Part shown: positions 25,761 through 37,540 of the stretch, piece by piece
How positions within the stretch are numbered: the stretch's first letter is position 1
Layout: every line of letters begins with the position of its first letter
NCBI RefSeq assembly: GCF_032854445.1
Contig: NC_088295.1
Span: 54,543,249-54,607,248, forward strand
Origin: Liolophura sinensis
Lineage: Eukaryota > Mollusca > Polyplacophora > Chitonida > Chitonidae
Reading direction: 5' to 3'
DNA: 64,000 bases
The notes under the pieces: model-generated
What the model was told of the DNA's origin: nothing
The model's input: the letters and a program-made list of their open reading frames with translations, nothing else
The model's database searches: none
Translations under genes and position numbers: made by a program

Positions 25761-27449
25761 TGCAGTGTGTTGGAAAAAATTTTTTTCTTCAAATTTGAAC
25801 ATAGATCATTCAGTTAGTCATGTTAGTGCGGCACTTATGGGGGGTATGTCGCAGCTAAATGTAAATGCACACTAGTGCTTGTTGAAACATACGTGCATAT
25901 AGGCCTTTTGGGGGTATACAATTATCCATTATTACTTTATGCGGAAAATCGAGATAATAGGTAAAATATCCTTGCTGGGTCAAAACCCCCAAGGAGAGGA
26001 ATTGTCTTGACAAGATATCGAGTAAAAGGTCATTGAGATAAGGAATCATCTGATTTAATATCAAACCAATAATATTACAGAGGAGAAGAGGCACCGTGCT
26101 GTCACACACAGCCACGAATACAGTTACAGCAGACTGGAGCTAATGGATATCCTGCACGTGCTGGCACAGGCATGCTAAACACACTGTTCCCTCATGCAAA
26201 TGAGCTCCGTTTATGGTGGCTGCATGGTAGTGACACTGAATAAATTCTACCAAATGGGCTCAGTCATAAATCAGATGGTCCTGTCAACACTGAGAGTAGC
26301 ATTGCAATAAAGGCAATCCATGAATGTAGAATCGTAAATCCAGGAGCCAGAAAGAAGCAAAGCATAAATTCACTTTCTGACAAAGTACAGGCAAACAGTG
26401 TGTGTAAATACAGTCATTTAGGAGGGCAACTGACAATGAGCCATATCCTCTAATATTACTCTAGAACAGCAAGATATGATGGAGAGTGATATTGGCTGAC
26501 CTGAGTCAACTGATATGTCAGTTGGGATAACAAAGAAAAAGGGGAAAAAAAATCAATTTTAAGGGTCCCTTTTAGGTATTAACTACATATATATACCATT
26601 CCTGGAAGTTAGTCTAAACCCTACGGAAGGGACCATGTTAAAATGCCAGGGTATTTTCTGGTAATTACCAGCTCGGCACTCCAAGAGTAATAAATCCCAG
26701 AGACAAGAGAATTGCCACTTTACCTTGCAGAACAGTGGGTCAATCCCAAGCCTATAATAACCACACAGGGTTTTCTTAGGGCTTAATTGACACCTGACCA
26801 ATGGCAGTTGAGAGCTGCTTTATTGGGGGCTTATGCTACTGTCAGCTGAGACATCAACAAATGTACAGCTAGGATGGCAAAAGCTGCTCTACAAAGTTTC
26901 ACTGTATTTAATTTACAAAACCAGAAGAATGTTGTGTACTAAGAATTGAAATTACAATTGTTTAGGTTAATGTCACTGAAATCGATGATTAGAGGAACCA
27001 GCATTGTTTGACAAGACACTGTGCCAAGTTGTCCATTATCATCATATCTGACTTCATCCAGAAGACAGCACCCAAGCACAGTAGAAAAACTTTCTCATTC
27101 TGATTTTTCTCAATCTGACAAACTGACAGTTTAACCCCAACATAGATATAATTTGATAAATCCACCGCCATTGGGAATTAGAGCCCTTCTGAGTATGCAT
27201 GCGGTAAAACACCTAACCAAACTAAGCCTCTATGGGTTAAACAAAGGTAAGTCACCAAGCATCAGGGGCTAAAAGAATTCTCTGGACAGTTGCAGTTTGT
27301 TGTGTCCTCCGGAAGATTTTTTCCTGCCAACCAGGGGCTAAATTCCACAAAGTAAGATGTTCTGGTTTGCTGTGGGACTAAACATCCTTTTCACCAATAT
27401 ACAGTGTATCCTTGTAGCAGGCCAGAGCTGATGCCAACATATGTATGGT

Positions 27450-27560
27450 ACTGTATCACTAAAAAACCATGCCAAAAGACACCAGACACTCAGTAACACT
27501 GTACTGACACTAGGCCAACAAGTACTTGGTCTATTACTTTTATGTCCAGTAAAGATTGTA
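27450..27560 (-). mobile_element. SINE family B fragment
   Basis: Phrases 'aaaagacacca' and 'tactgacactaggccaac' match the central part of the family B copy at 47880-48196. Head and tail not recognisable. Confidence 0.6.
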
Positions 27561-29279
27561 AAGTCTTTGGTATGACATGCCTCATTTTTGACAGAAGTAA
27601 AAACTGGAAATGTTATTTTAATGCTTATTCTTGGATAGTCTGAGTTAAAACTGGGATCATTTAAAATGTTCAGAGAATTACATCAAGTTTTAACTTCTGG
27701 AAATAACTGTCACTATTATTTGGTATTTAGTTTTAATAATCCAGGACACTATAACCAAAATGTCCCTATTGTACATGTACCTGTTAAAATTCAGCTGAAT
27801 AACAGGGCAGTTTTTCAAAGTTTTACAGAGATATCATGTTCCATGCTTAATACAAAAGTATTATTTATATGTTTGGAACTTTGGTACAGGTACTGTACAT
27901 GTATAACAAGAGATACAGTTAATAATAGCAATGATAGTGGGAAAAGATCCAGGGAAAAGTACAATGAGTATAAAAAGAGAAAGCCAGATTTAAACCCATC
28001 ACCATTTTCTTAAATACATGTAGCAACACATGTTTTAACAAAAACAATAGTTATATCTGACATATTATGAATTAGTACAAATTTAATAAAGGTACATATG
28101 TAGAAATCAACATTTAAGCTTACATTTACCTTAGCATTCCAATGTAGTAAAAAATCACATTAATCTAATACACAAATGTAAGTGTAACCCAAATTCTTCA
28201 TTTGATACAATATTCACTGACATCTGACTTGATAGGTGAAAATTATTTAATACATTTACCCCAACAGCTAGTACATAAATACTAAAGAGCAGAATGCAGT
28301 AAACTATGTGTTAGCAACAGCAGAGACTAGAGCATAAATCAGAGATACATTACAGCCATTTCATTTTGATGAGATATCCAACAGTTTTTGAGTGCATGTT
28401 TATATATTAATAGCTGCACACTGTATGTGACTTGAGGGCTTGGTTATTGGTGTTAGCCTGCAAGCATTTAACAATAATTAGTGTTAGTTAAACTATATCC
28501 GCTTCCATACTAAGCTTGGTCAAGAGAGAAGGTGCATGTGTACCTGCCTTCTGTAGAGTTGAAATGCAAACATGTGCCCAAAATGACTGTCAAACCTGGG
28601 ACAAACAATATCAATGAAAGAACAACACAATTATGCAAAAGTGTCATACCTGATGAAAGCAGATGGTTAAATAGCATTGTGACATGGCTAAAATTATAAT
28701 CACCTATTTAAAATCAAAATGACAAACAAAGCAACTGAAAAGTAAAAAATCAAGTAATTCCGTAGAAAATCAATTAGCAAACACAGGCAATAATCAAAAG
28801 AAGCATAAATTGAAAGAAGAGCAAAAACAATTCACGAAACTGCTATATAAGCACACATGTGTATGAATAGCACAGGGTATTGCTGTGGACTTAGCATGGC
28901 ATTCCTTTTAATTCTAGCAAAACACACAGGACATTTAACGGTTTAAAGCTTGTATATATACATTTTGATGTGCCATATCCATATCTGGATACTAGCACTA
29001 TGTGTACAATATAACTATTGAAGTACATGTATTAAGAGCATGACTCCTAACCATAAGGTACAAGAGGTGCCTGTATCAGTCCTTGACAGGGAGTTTATGG
29101 ATTTCCTCGCTCTCAATGTTCATGCGACCATCTAGTGACATTATTACATAGTTGAAGACATTCATGGGGCTGTTCGTTTTCTTCAGTAATACAGTGTTCG
29201 AGTCTGTATGCCACAAGGGGGCAAGTTTGTCAGTATAACATGCTAAAAGTTTGATGCTTAACACCACAGCCACAATGGT

Positions 29280-29372
29280 TTTCACAGCGGTAAAGCTGTC
29301 CACCATTGCATATAAGTGTAAAATTCTGGAGTACAGCATTAAACATCAATGAAATAAATAAACAAATATAAC
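29280..29372 (+). mobile_element. degenerate SINE family A 3' fragment
   Basis: 'CACCATTGCATATAAGTGT' and 'GGAGTACAGCATTAAACA' followed by AAATAAATAAAC resemble the 3' end of family A with many substitutions. Confidence 0.5.
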
Positions 29373-29464
29373 AAACAAAGTAAACCAAAAGAAAAAACAA
29401 ACCTATATCAGACTTTCATGAAAATATGGGCCACTGCTGTATAGGCATATCAATCATTATAACA

Positions 29465-29720
29465 ATGTTCATGTATTGATAATAATGTTCATGTATTGAT
29501 AATAATGTATTGATAATAATGTTTATGTATTGATAATAATGTTCATGTACTGATAACAATGTATTTATAATAATGTTCATGTACTGATAATAATGTATTG
29601 ATAATAACATTCATGTATTGATAACAATGTATTTATAATAATGTTCATGTACTGATAATAATGTATTGATAATAAGGTTCATGTGTTGATAATAATGTAT
29701 TGATAATAATGTTCATGTAT
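29465..29720 (+). repeat. irregular AT-rich tandem array
   Basis: Alternating blocks of 'atgttcatgtattgataata' and 'atgtattgataata' (about 20 and 14 bp) with few substitutions. Confidence 0.88.
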
Positions 29721-30407
29721 TGCACAAGACTATCTCATTGCTTAGCAGCTATGCTATTTTAAGTGAAAGTTAGCCTTTAGTCGATTGACCAGAGAAGGAG
29801 GGTTCTATTATAAATTAATTCAACCCACTGGGTGCTACAAGTCATCAAAACAAAAATCATTGTAGTACATCAGTCAAAATTTCCATAGCCAATCCCAGAA
29901 CAAGTTTGCAGATTGCAAAAATTTATTAACCTGAATCCCAGGGTCTAACACACAACATGCTTCAGGTATAGTAGACAGGACAGGTAGTCCTGAGCATAGA
30001 AACGGAGGAATGTCCTGTGCCAGCAAGTTCAAGGATTCAGGAAAATGCAATTACTGCAGATTGTCTCACTTTTCCAGGGTCTTGCCAATCGTGGTGAAGG
30101 AGGCAAGCTGTGAAGGAGGGAGAACAGGCTGGACAAGAGAAAGTCATTGTCCTCCGTTATCAACAGGTTGGGTTAAATAGTCTACATAAAGATGGAGTCC
30201 TGACGTTCAGAATTCCCCTTGAGTCGACTAAATGGCTCGATCAATATCAAGAGTGTGAGCAAAAGTTAGGTGTTATAATTTGCTTTTACCACTGAAATCA
30301 ATAAAGCCTGATGGAAAACATCCAGGGTGTTTTGGAGACAAGCAGTGTTGAGAAACATACAGACCTTTGCCAGCTGATAATAAAGACCGGGTGACAATAC
30401 ATGTATC

Positions 30408-30421
30408 GGGGGGGGGGGGGG
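30408..30421. repeat. poly-G tract
   Basis: 14 consecutive G in intron 4. Confidence 0.9.
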
Positions 30422-31313
30422 ATGGATGATACCAGCTGAGCAAGGATTTCCTCTCAAACGATATCAGCTCAAAGAGGATTCATTAGTCAGGATATCAAGA
30501 AAAAGTAGATCTGTCAAAATAAGTCGGTCAGGGGAGAGGATTTGGAGATAAGGGAAGACTCGCTGAGGAAAGATTTGCTTCAAGAGGATCCTCAGACAGA
30601 AAGAGTTCAACAGGAATTAAACATAGTCGGCAGACCCTTCAGGGTACACATATGTAAGCTGTCAAGGTGTTTTCCTTATCAGGAGGACACTAGTCAAGAA
30701 AAGCATTAAGGATAATCTGACAGAGCAATCGCAAGACATCTGTTTGGAAATGATTAAGATGTATCACTTGTAAACAACACATCAAGGAAGGATGTTATAA
30801 GCTTTGTATGAAATAACAAGACAATTTATCATTGTTTAGTTCACCAGTTTCATGCTAGCTTTTACTTTATGTTAGGATATATACAATTACATGTATCTGA
30901 TGGGAACAAAATCATCAGTAAATGATGGCCAGCAAAATGCGCCATCAATTTTAAGGATATTATGACAACATGAAAAGAACAAAACTATTTAAAAATAGTT
31001 GTAAAGCTAACACAGGCCATGGAATTTGGCTGGTTGATGTAACCCAAAAAATCGGTTACATGTTTTAAGCCTTGAATAACCGATCGTTCAGTTTTGGCAT
31101 GATGCCAACAATGACCAATTGTCCGTGCAAATTAGTTACGTGAACATGTGGCTAATGAAGCCATCTATAGTACTTCTTAGCAACTTTTTTCCTTTTATTA
31201 ACGGTAACTTCGGCAAAGCCTAATAATTTACATATCAAGTTGGTCGTATTGCAGGACAGTCCGCCATCATACACGTCCAGCAGAATCCTCGGAGAGCACA
31301 ATGCCCACATGGC

Positions 31314-31336
31314 GGGGGGGGGGGGGGGGGGGGGGG
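31314..31336. repeat. poly-G tract, 23 nt
   Basis: Longest G run in the window, after GGC. Length in the assembly may be unreliable. Confidence 0.9.
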
Positions 31337-32462
31337 CACAGCATGAACGGTGATCAGCATACATCAAGGTGGATCAGGAACATATTTGTCATACATGCTG
31401 AGAAAAACATGGCTTTCAAGGCCAGACCAGCAAGTGTTATATTCCTGAGTGTTTTTATCTTCTTTGATGATTAATAATTACTTCTATAGTTTTAATAGTT
31501 ACTTGTAATTTGTGTAACTTCCAACTGGCTTATGTAGCCCTCACCATCCCTGTCTGATAAAATGGTTTCGTCCACAGGGTGAAATGATATAACCACTGGC
31601 ACGATGAAATGTCAATGATGACCAGCTCAGATCAAGTCTTGTCTACAAACTTAGTGACGCGCATAGGTACCTCCTGAGAAAAGTTCTGTGTTATAACAAA
31701 ATATGAAAACTTTTAATAAATAGAGTGCGGACCTCAACGAAATTTGGTCAGAGAAGAAAGCAGGTGACTACAATTAGAGCATAATGGCACTGAGTTTTTT
31801 TATGGGGAGAGATAAAAAAAAATGGGCCGAACTTTCATTCTGCACTGCTCCATTATCCCTTGTTCAAACCCTTTCAAACTTTAGACATTCAAATGGCATG
31901 ATTTTGTTAATATACTGACCAATTTTCAGAGTCATAGCTTGGTTAGTCTGTACACAGGGTTAAAATAAAAACATAGCCTCGAAAAAAGCACCTGTTAAGT
32001 GTCATGAGTGCGCGCTGCACCTGTGTGACATGCATCAAGGACGGCTGAAAGAAATTACTCTTTAAGGAGATTCAGGACTCAATCAGTTCATGGAAGAAAG
32101 GTTTGTGTGCCATCTACCGAGAAGATGGAGGACCAATTGATCACCTTTTCAAGTAAAACAAGCTAGAACATCATTTTGAAATGTCCAGAACATGTGTTTT
32201 TGAGTGTATTTTGATTCTGGTCTCATGAACAGAAATCTTAAAGGATGAAATCGAAATTTAGTCTGTATACTTAGGACATAATGGCTTTTGAGTGTGTAAA
32301 TTTTTAGAAGCTGACGCAAGAGGGTTTCGGAGATACTGAGTGTCAAAGTAAGGCCCATTTTTTTATGCCCGCTTGATATACATGTACATGTAATATGCAG
32401 GAATATTCTTTACCATGAACAGCTACATGTAGATTAGCATTTATGTAAGTCGCCCAGAAGAC

Positions 32463-32508
32463 ATTTATTTATATGATTATCTGCTTGGTATTTTAAGCTT
32501 TGCTCAAA
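32463..32508 (-). mobile_element. very degenerate SINE family A 3' end
   Basis: 'TTTATTTATATGATTATCTG' followed by 'cttggtattttaagctttgctcaa' parallels the family A end TTTATTTGATTGGTGTTTTACGC. Short and decayed, so uncertain. Confidence 0.35.
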
Positions 32509-33568
32509 ATGCACCCAGGTAGTAAATCACTTAAGCTATTAAATGTGACAGGTACAAAGAGCAATGATAATGAAGAGCAGTAATGCAGAATAACAAGTAT
32601 ATTAATCAGTAAACTGTAAAGTTAAAACAACCACTCCCAGCCTCCGCCTTCACACAGTCAATTTAGCCAAGCGATACCAGTCTATTAGATAAAAAGTTAA
32701 CTGTGACTATATAAGCGTTAGTCTCCTAGCCTGTTCACATAAAACTGTAATTGTGACAAACGTTTACAGGGAGTTGATTTTTTCAGGTTTAATCCGGGCA
32801 ACAAATTACTGCCAACTGCTAACATATTTCAAGGAAATGAATTGTTTCCAATTATGGCCTGAGCCTCTTGCTTTTACTCTGCTATTTATTAAACTGAATC
32901 TACAGTTTACAGTTGTTTGAACACATCACATCAGATTTATAATCATTTAGGCTTACAGAATAAAACACTCTGCTTATCAAATAAATTTCATTCACTCTCA
33001 CTACTCAGTATTAACAGGTGTGCGAAAAAATTTTGCTCTATTAACTCAATGTTTCCTTGCAAATTGGAATTTACCACAGAACTGACATGATTTGGTTTTT
33101 TTAAATCTGGAGTCAATTGTCAGAATTGCTTTCTCACTGCATGTAGTTCATTGCTCATGGCTATCACAAAGAGATGTCCAATCAGTGCCTCCTGCATTGA
33201 TTTCATATTTTTTCAGGAAACAGCTAGTCATATAAAACAGAAAAAAAAAATGAAAGCTGACTTAAGAAGTCTAATTTGTTTTCATGTTTGCTTCATAAAA
33301 TAATGTAAAGGTGTCTTTGCGATTCAAGTAGCAAATTATTTCCTTCAAAAAAATATTGAAGTACTAAATACACATTTTGTACATGCATGTGTGGATATCT
33401 AATATTTTCTACACGGGAAAGCTAAAAGTAGAATCAGTGAGCAATTTGTAGCGTATTCCATTCTTTTTTCTACAGATCACAGCATGACAATATTCCAATG
33501 TGCACAGACCCAGGGACAGTATCATCACAAGGTTGTATAGTTAGACCAAAACTTAAAACAGTACTTTG

Positions 33569-33759
33569 GTGAGTACAAGTCCAGATCATGCTGGCTTCCT
33601 CTCCGGCTGTACGCGGGAAGGCCTGCCAGCAGCCTGCGGATGGTCGTGGGTTTACGAGCTCGGTTTCCTCCCACCATAATGCTGCCTGCTGTCATATAAG
33701 TTAAATATTCCTGAGTACGACGTAAAATAACAATAAAATAAATAAATAAATAAAAAAAC
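33569..33759 (+). mobile_element. SINE family A, 5'-truncated at the B-box
   Basis: Starts at GAGTACAAGTCC (B-box remnant) and runs to an AAATAAATAAATAAA tail. Flanks ACAGTACTTTG (33558-33568) and ACAGGACTTTG (33758-33768) match 10 of 11. Only about 60 bp separates it from the next, oppositely oriented copy. Confidence 0.9.
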
Positions 33760-33817
33760 AGGACTTTGTATTTTGAACAAGATGCTCTCATGCAGACGAT
33801 GTGTTCAGCATGCATTC

Positions 33818-34025
33818 TTATTTATTTATTTGATTGGTGTTTTACGCCGTACTCAAGAATATTTCACTTATATGACAGCGACCAGCATTATGGTGGGAGG
33901 AAACCGGGCACAGCCCTGGGGAAAAACACGACCATCCGCAGGTTGCTGAGGTTACCGCATTGGTGAGAGACTCCTGGGTCATTACGCTGCGCTAGCGCGC
34001 TAACCAACTGAGCCACGGAGGCCCC
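33818..34025 (-). mobile_element. SINE family A with intact tRNA head
   Basis: Tail, core and a well-preserved head ending in the complement of GGCCTCCGTGGCTCAGTTGG, though part of the middle is deleted. A perfect 13-bp target-site duplication CAGCATGCATTCT at 33806-33818 and 34026-34038 brackets it. This is the best-preserved insertion in the window. Confidence 0.95.
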
Positions 34026-35934
34026 CAGCATGCATTCTGGTTCTTCACTTTTAAATTTAAGAACTACCGGGGCTTTAGATTTATACCCTAATTTGGGCAT
34101 ACACATACCATTCACTCTAGCTATTGGCCTTAATTTGGGTGGATGTACAATTTATAAACATGTACAAACATCTTGTCATTGACTCACAAAGTTCAGGAGG
34201 TGAAGTGCACATTTTGGAGTTTCATGGTGATAAATGCTTGGGTGATTTGTACATGTATCTTGGGCGCACCCTTTACTGTGCCGTGTAAGGTGGAATGCAA
34301 AGTAATGACTACTACAGGTGTACTTCTCATAGAGAGGATTTTGCTTTCAGTAATAGCTAAGATAAACACAAAGTCATTGGGATTATACAAGAAGTCACAG
34401 CACTCCCTAAATTTTCACACCTCTTCTCATAGAAAGCTTGCTGTTCTCAGACGTACTGGCCTACTGATTTCTGAAACATACCCATACATGTCTGTGATTT
34501 AAGCCGTCACCTGTGACTGCCACAAGGCAGAAAAGTTACCCCGCACAGGCTAATTACTTGGCAGTGTGACTGCTACCTTCCTGAGTCTAGGGCTGCAGCT
34601 GATCAGACTCAAGAGGGTTGTGAAATATCACATGGGTCTCATCCTAAAGTTATAGAAGGCCCTCTCCAGCATGTAATTACCTTGGCAGGTGTAATAAGAG
34701 TGAAAATAGAAGGATCATAAACTGAGGTGTTTGGTTTGATTTGACTGCTTATTAACACAACACTGAAGAGATTTTCACCTGAAGGCTGCCAAAAGCAAAA
34801 TATTATCGGTTCCCATTTTATATAGTTAACCATTACAGTAATGTTAAAGTTAAAGTAATAAACATACAACTTTTAATTAATAGTAACTATTAGCATTCTT
34901 TAAAAATGTATGTTTCTTACTTTAGTATGAATTTCAGTAAACATCAACACCAGTCTTCACAGAACTATATATGGCATTATGTTAAAGTCAAAACCAGTGC
35001 TAACATTTCGTTATATACATTGTGTGTTTATACACTTAATGATAAATGAAGTCTTAATGATGTACACATAATGTACTTTATGAAGTACACATCAAACAAA
35101 AACTGCTCTGTGAAGCAAACCACAGACAAAGCCTTGGAATAGTAGCAGGCTTACAGATGGAAAAACCCACACTGTAAAGTAATAAACAGTTCATATATTA
35201 CCCTGTGCTAGACAAGATTATTTATTTATGGGCGCCAGTCATTGGTCACCGGAGTCATTGCCAGGAGTTTGGTTAAAGGAAGCAGGAGCTCAAATCCACA
35301 GCAATTAGGCTTAGTGTTGAAAGTAGGCAAGCGTGGTTTATTGGATTATCCCCTTTGTACAAATGGCTTTTTATGAGCTACATGACAGAAGTGACAGATA
35401 GCACATTGAGCTTTCCCCATTACAGAGATTCAAAGGAATGCAGGAAAGTCAGACTACTACTACTGGCATTTGTCTTGGTTTGAACCAGAAAAAAATCCAA
35501 AAAACAAAATGTAACTGTGCTCCCTAAGGCAGCATCTTAATTTTTGGAATAATTTGCACTTGTAGGCATTGGCAACATACATGACTAATACATAGGTGAA
35601 AATTTTGTAAAAAATTATACAGAAAGCGGTCTTTTTCAAGCACATTAATTTTAATGTCTGTAGTTTAATTTCAATCAATTTATTCATTTAAGTGACCTGC
35701 TCTACGATGATGATGAACATTTTCATCAAGTGAACCATAATGGTATTTTTTTCTCCAGACAATGTCATTTTAACATTTCTTTATACTGAAGTTTTCACAT
35801 ACATTCACACATCTAGAAGACACGTGTGAAATCAGAAATTTGTAGCATGACAGCTATCACAATGCCTGAACTGATAGAAAATATTGTAAATCCTGCAGTA
35901 ACAGAGTCAAACACAACTGTCGAATCAGTCTTAC

Positions 35935-36106
35935 CTCTGTCTCCAGTTTCGACGAGTGCTTCCTGATCTTTTGCCGGGTCGCTTTTTATCCTTGAGACTC
36001 TCTTGATATCGTTTCATCTTCACCCACTTTCGACCAGCCGAGTCGAAAGTGCACCATATTGACAGGATGACAATAAACAGTATGAGACAGGTGGAAACAA
36101 TGAGAC
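35935..36106 (-). CDS. DAGLA: DAGLA coding exon 4 (TM4 and cytosolic basic linker)
   Basis: This 172-nt exon enters in phase 1 and leaves in phase 2. The acceptor is TTACAG ending at 36107 and the donor is GTAAGA at 35934-35929. It encodes residues 137-194: TM4 (about 138-155), then 'IWCTFDSAGRKWVKMKRYQ', which matches insect inaE and vertebrate 'CVFDPTGRTFVKL', then a Lys/Arg-rich stretch ending RNWRQR. The frame is open far upstream because of the adjoining minisatellite, so the acceptor was chosen by homology and phase. Two upstream in-frame AG sites (exon starts 36214 and 36322) are alternatives. Confidence 0.92.
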
Positions 36107-36569
36107 CTGTAACAATGACACATAGTAGGAAATGAAGAAACCTGTAACAATGACACAAAAGGCAAAAATGATGAAACCCGTAACAATGACACAAAAAGGC
36201 AAAAATGATGAGACCTGTAACAGTGAAGCAAACAGGCGGAAATGATGAGAACTGTAACAATGACACAAACAGGCTGAAATGTTGAGACCTGTAACGACAC
36301 AAACAGGTGGGAGCGATGAAACCTGTAACAACTATACAAACAGGTGGAAATGATGAGACCTGTAACAATGACACAAAAAGGCAAAAATGATGAGACCCGT
36401 AACGACACAAACAGGCGGAAATGTTGAGACCCGTAACAATGACACAAACAGGTGGAAATGAGACCTGTAACAATGACACAAACAGGTGGAAATGATGAGA
36501 CCTGTAACAATGACACAAACAGGTGTGAACGATGAGAAATGAGATACAGGTGAAAACAACGGGACCTGT
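36082..36569 (-). repeat. 37-bp minisatellite derived from the exon 4 splice acceptor
   Basis: Twelve units, of 37 bp or variants of 34-36 bp (the last is about 64 bp), starting at plus-strand positions 36111, 36146, 36182, 36219, 36256, 36293, 36327, 36364, 36401, 36435, 36469 and 36506. In gene sense each unit reads ...TTACAG-GTCTCATCATTTCC..., which is the authentic exon 4 acceptor plus about the first 20 nt of exon 4. The array therefore starts inside the exon and extends upstream. Units 2, 8 and 9 have ACGG instead of ACAG and lose the AG; the others keep it. All three minus-strand frames stay open through the array. Confidence 0.93.
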
Positions 36570-37417
36570 AACAACATCATACAGCACAAGCATGGATATA
36601 TAAATACTAATACCCTATATATAATATAATATACATGTATGGATGCACAGACAAACATAAATACTTGTGTTCTCACTATGATTAATCCCTTGTATTTGTA
36701 ACTATTTTAGCTGATCAGAAAGCAGCAATCCTTACATGCACAAGGCATGTCGTTTTCTTAATATACAGTGGACCCTGTTCATGTGAAGATCACATCTGGC
36801 TCAACATTGCCAGCTAAACACCAAATAAATGTTCAACAAATTTAACCTCTGACATAGTTCATATTTGGGAAAGGTTAACTGATCTTGAAATGTTATTTCA
36901 CAAAAGTCTACTGTTCTACAAAAACTACCTGTTTTCTGTTTTTGGAAGCAACTTCATGACGCAGAATACATTTAACAAAATCAATGTCACCATCAATGAT
37001 TAGATTTAAAATGATGGCACCTATATAGGAAAAATTACCATGACATCGGTGTATGAAAGTGCAGCATTTCTTTATATTTGTCTACATTTGCTTTTGTAAA
37101 TTAATCTTCATGCACTTAGTTACCTTGGAATACAACGTTCATACATAGCCAGACCACATTTACGATTACCATTACCCTACAGTAGTGAGTAAATATTGCT
37201 TTCATACAGACTGGCAAAAATATCCTTCAATACATACTGCTTATTAGTTCTATGCCTTGCAGAAATACATGTCCCACGATGATGTCATTAAAAAAACCAT
37301 CCTTTAGCTCTTTGTTACTTGAACTGCTTCCTGACATGGGTGATCACAGTAACACGTGTCCGTATTTCCATCAGAACATGTTAACTGATCAAATCAAGTA
37401 CCACCATACATACACAC
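36107..37417 (-). other. DAGLA intron 3 (1.31 kb)
   Basis: The 3' third (gene sense) is the acceptor-derived minisatellite up to 36569. The remainder, 36600-37417, is unique-looking AT-rich sequence. A stretch at about 37126-37212 can be read as a hydrophobic frame with splice-like borders, but it does not align with the family. Confidence 0.85.
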
Positions 37418-37519
37418 CTAATATTGCTTTCCTGGCTGACTCGGGCCCACACTCCATGTAGTTTGGTACCATCCATATTATACAGCGGGTCATCCAACCA
37501 ATTTCTCCCAACAACATCA
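37418..37519 (-). CDS. DAGLA: DAGLA coding exon 3 (TM3 and second extracellular loop)
   Basis: This 102-nt exon is in phase 1 at both ends. Acceptor TTGCAG ends at 37520 and donor GTGTGT starts at 37417. It encodes residues 103-137. I found it by requiring a phase 1-1 exon between exons 2 and 4. Aligned to human DAGLA without gaps, the glutamate of TM3 (E108), W118, Y123, C126, A131 and the final Leu-Gly all match. C126 together with C51 gives one conserved cysteine per extracellular loop. The acceptor is unusual: a SINE ends about 20 nt upstream of it. The exon has no internal ATG-to-stop ORF, so simple ORF calling misses it. Confidence 0.9.
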
Positions 37520-37540
37520 CTGCAACGAACAGCAAACAGA

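Larger units (their letters stand above)
3650..35934 (-). other. DAGLA intron 4 (32.3 kb)
   Basis: The largest intron, separating the membrane-domain exons from the linker. It holds SINE copies at 5361-5612, 5777-5912, 9313-9447, 10013-10179, 16514-16669, 17207-17421, 33569-33759 and 33818-34025, with old fragments near 27.5, 29.3 and 32.5 kb. It also holds tandem arrays (6178-6376, 19364-19793, 29465-29720), a (TA)n tract and three poly-G tracts. Predicted ORFs here are short, lack family resemblance and mostly fall in repeats. Stretches 6.5-9.3, 11.1-16.4, 20-27.4 and 34.1-35.9 kb contain no feature I can name beyond the dispersed repeats listed. Confidence 0.85.

Noticed and set aside
35931-36593. 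220-codon minus-strand ORF as a single long exon
   Set aside because: Only the first 172 bp (35935-36106) align with DAGLA. The rest is minisatellite kept open by its unit composition. Retained only as possible alternative splicing.
37126-37240. Hydrophobic phase 1-1 candidate for DAGLA exon 3 (contains NVVWLCMNVVF)
   Set aside because: It has splice-like borders, but does not align with the conserved E, W, Y and C positions. The exon at 37418-37519 aligns without gaps and fits both phases.
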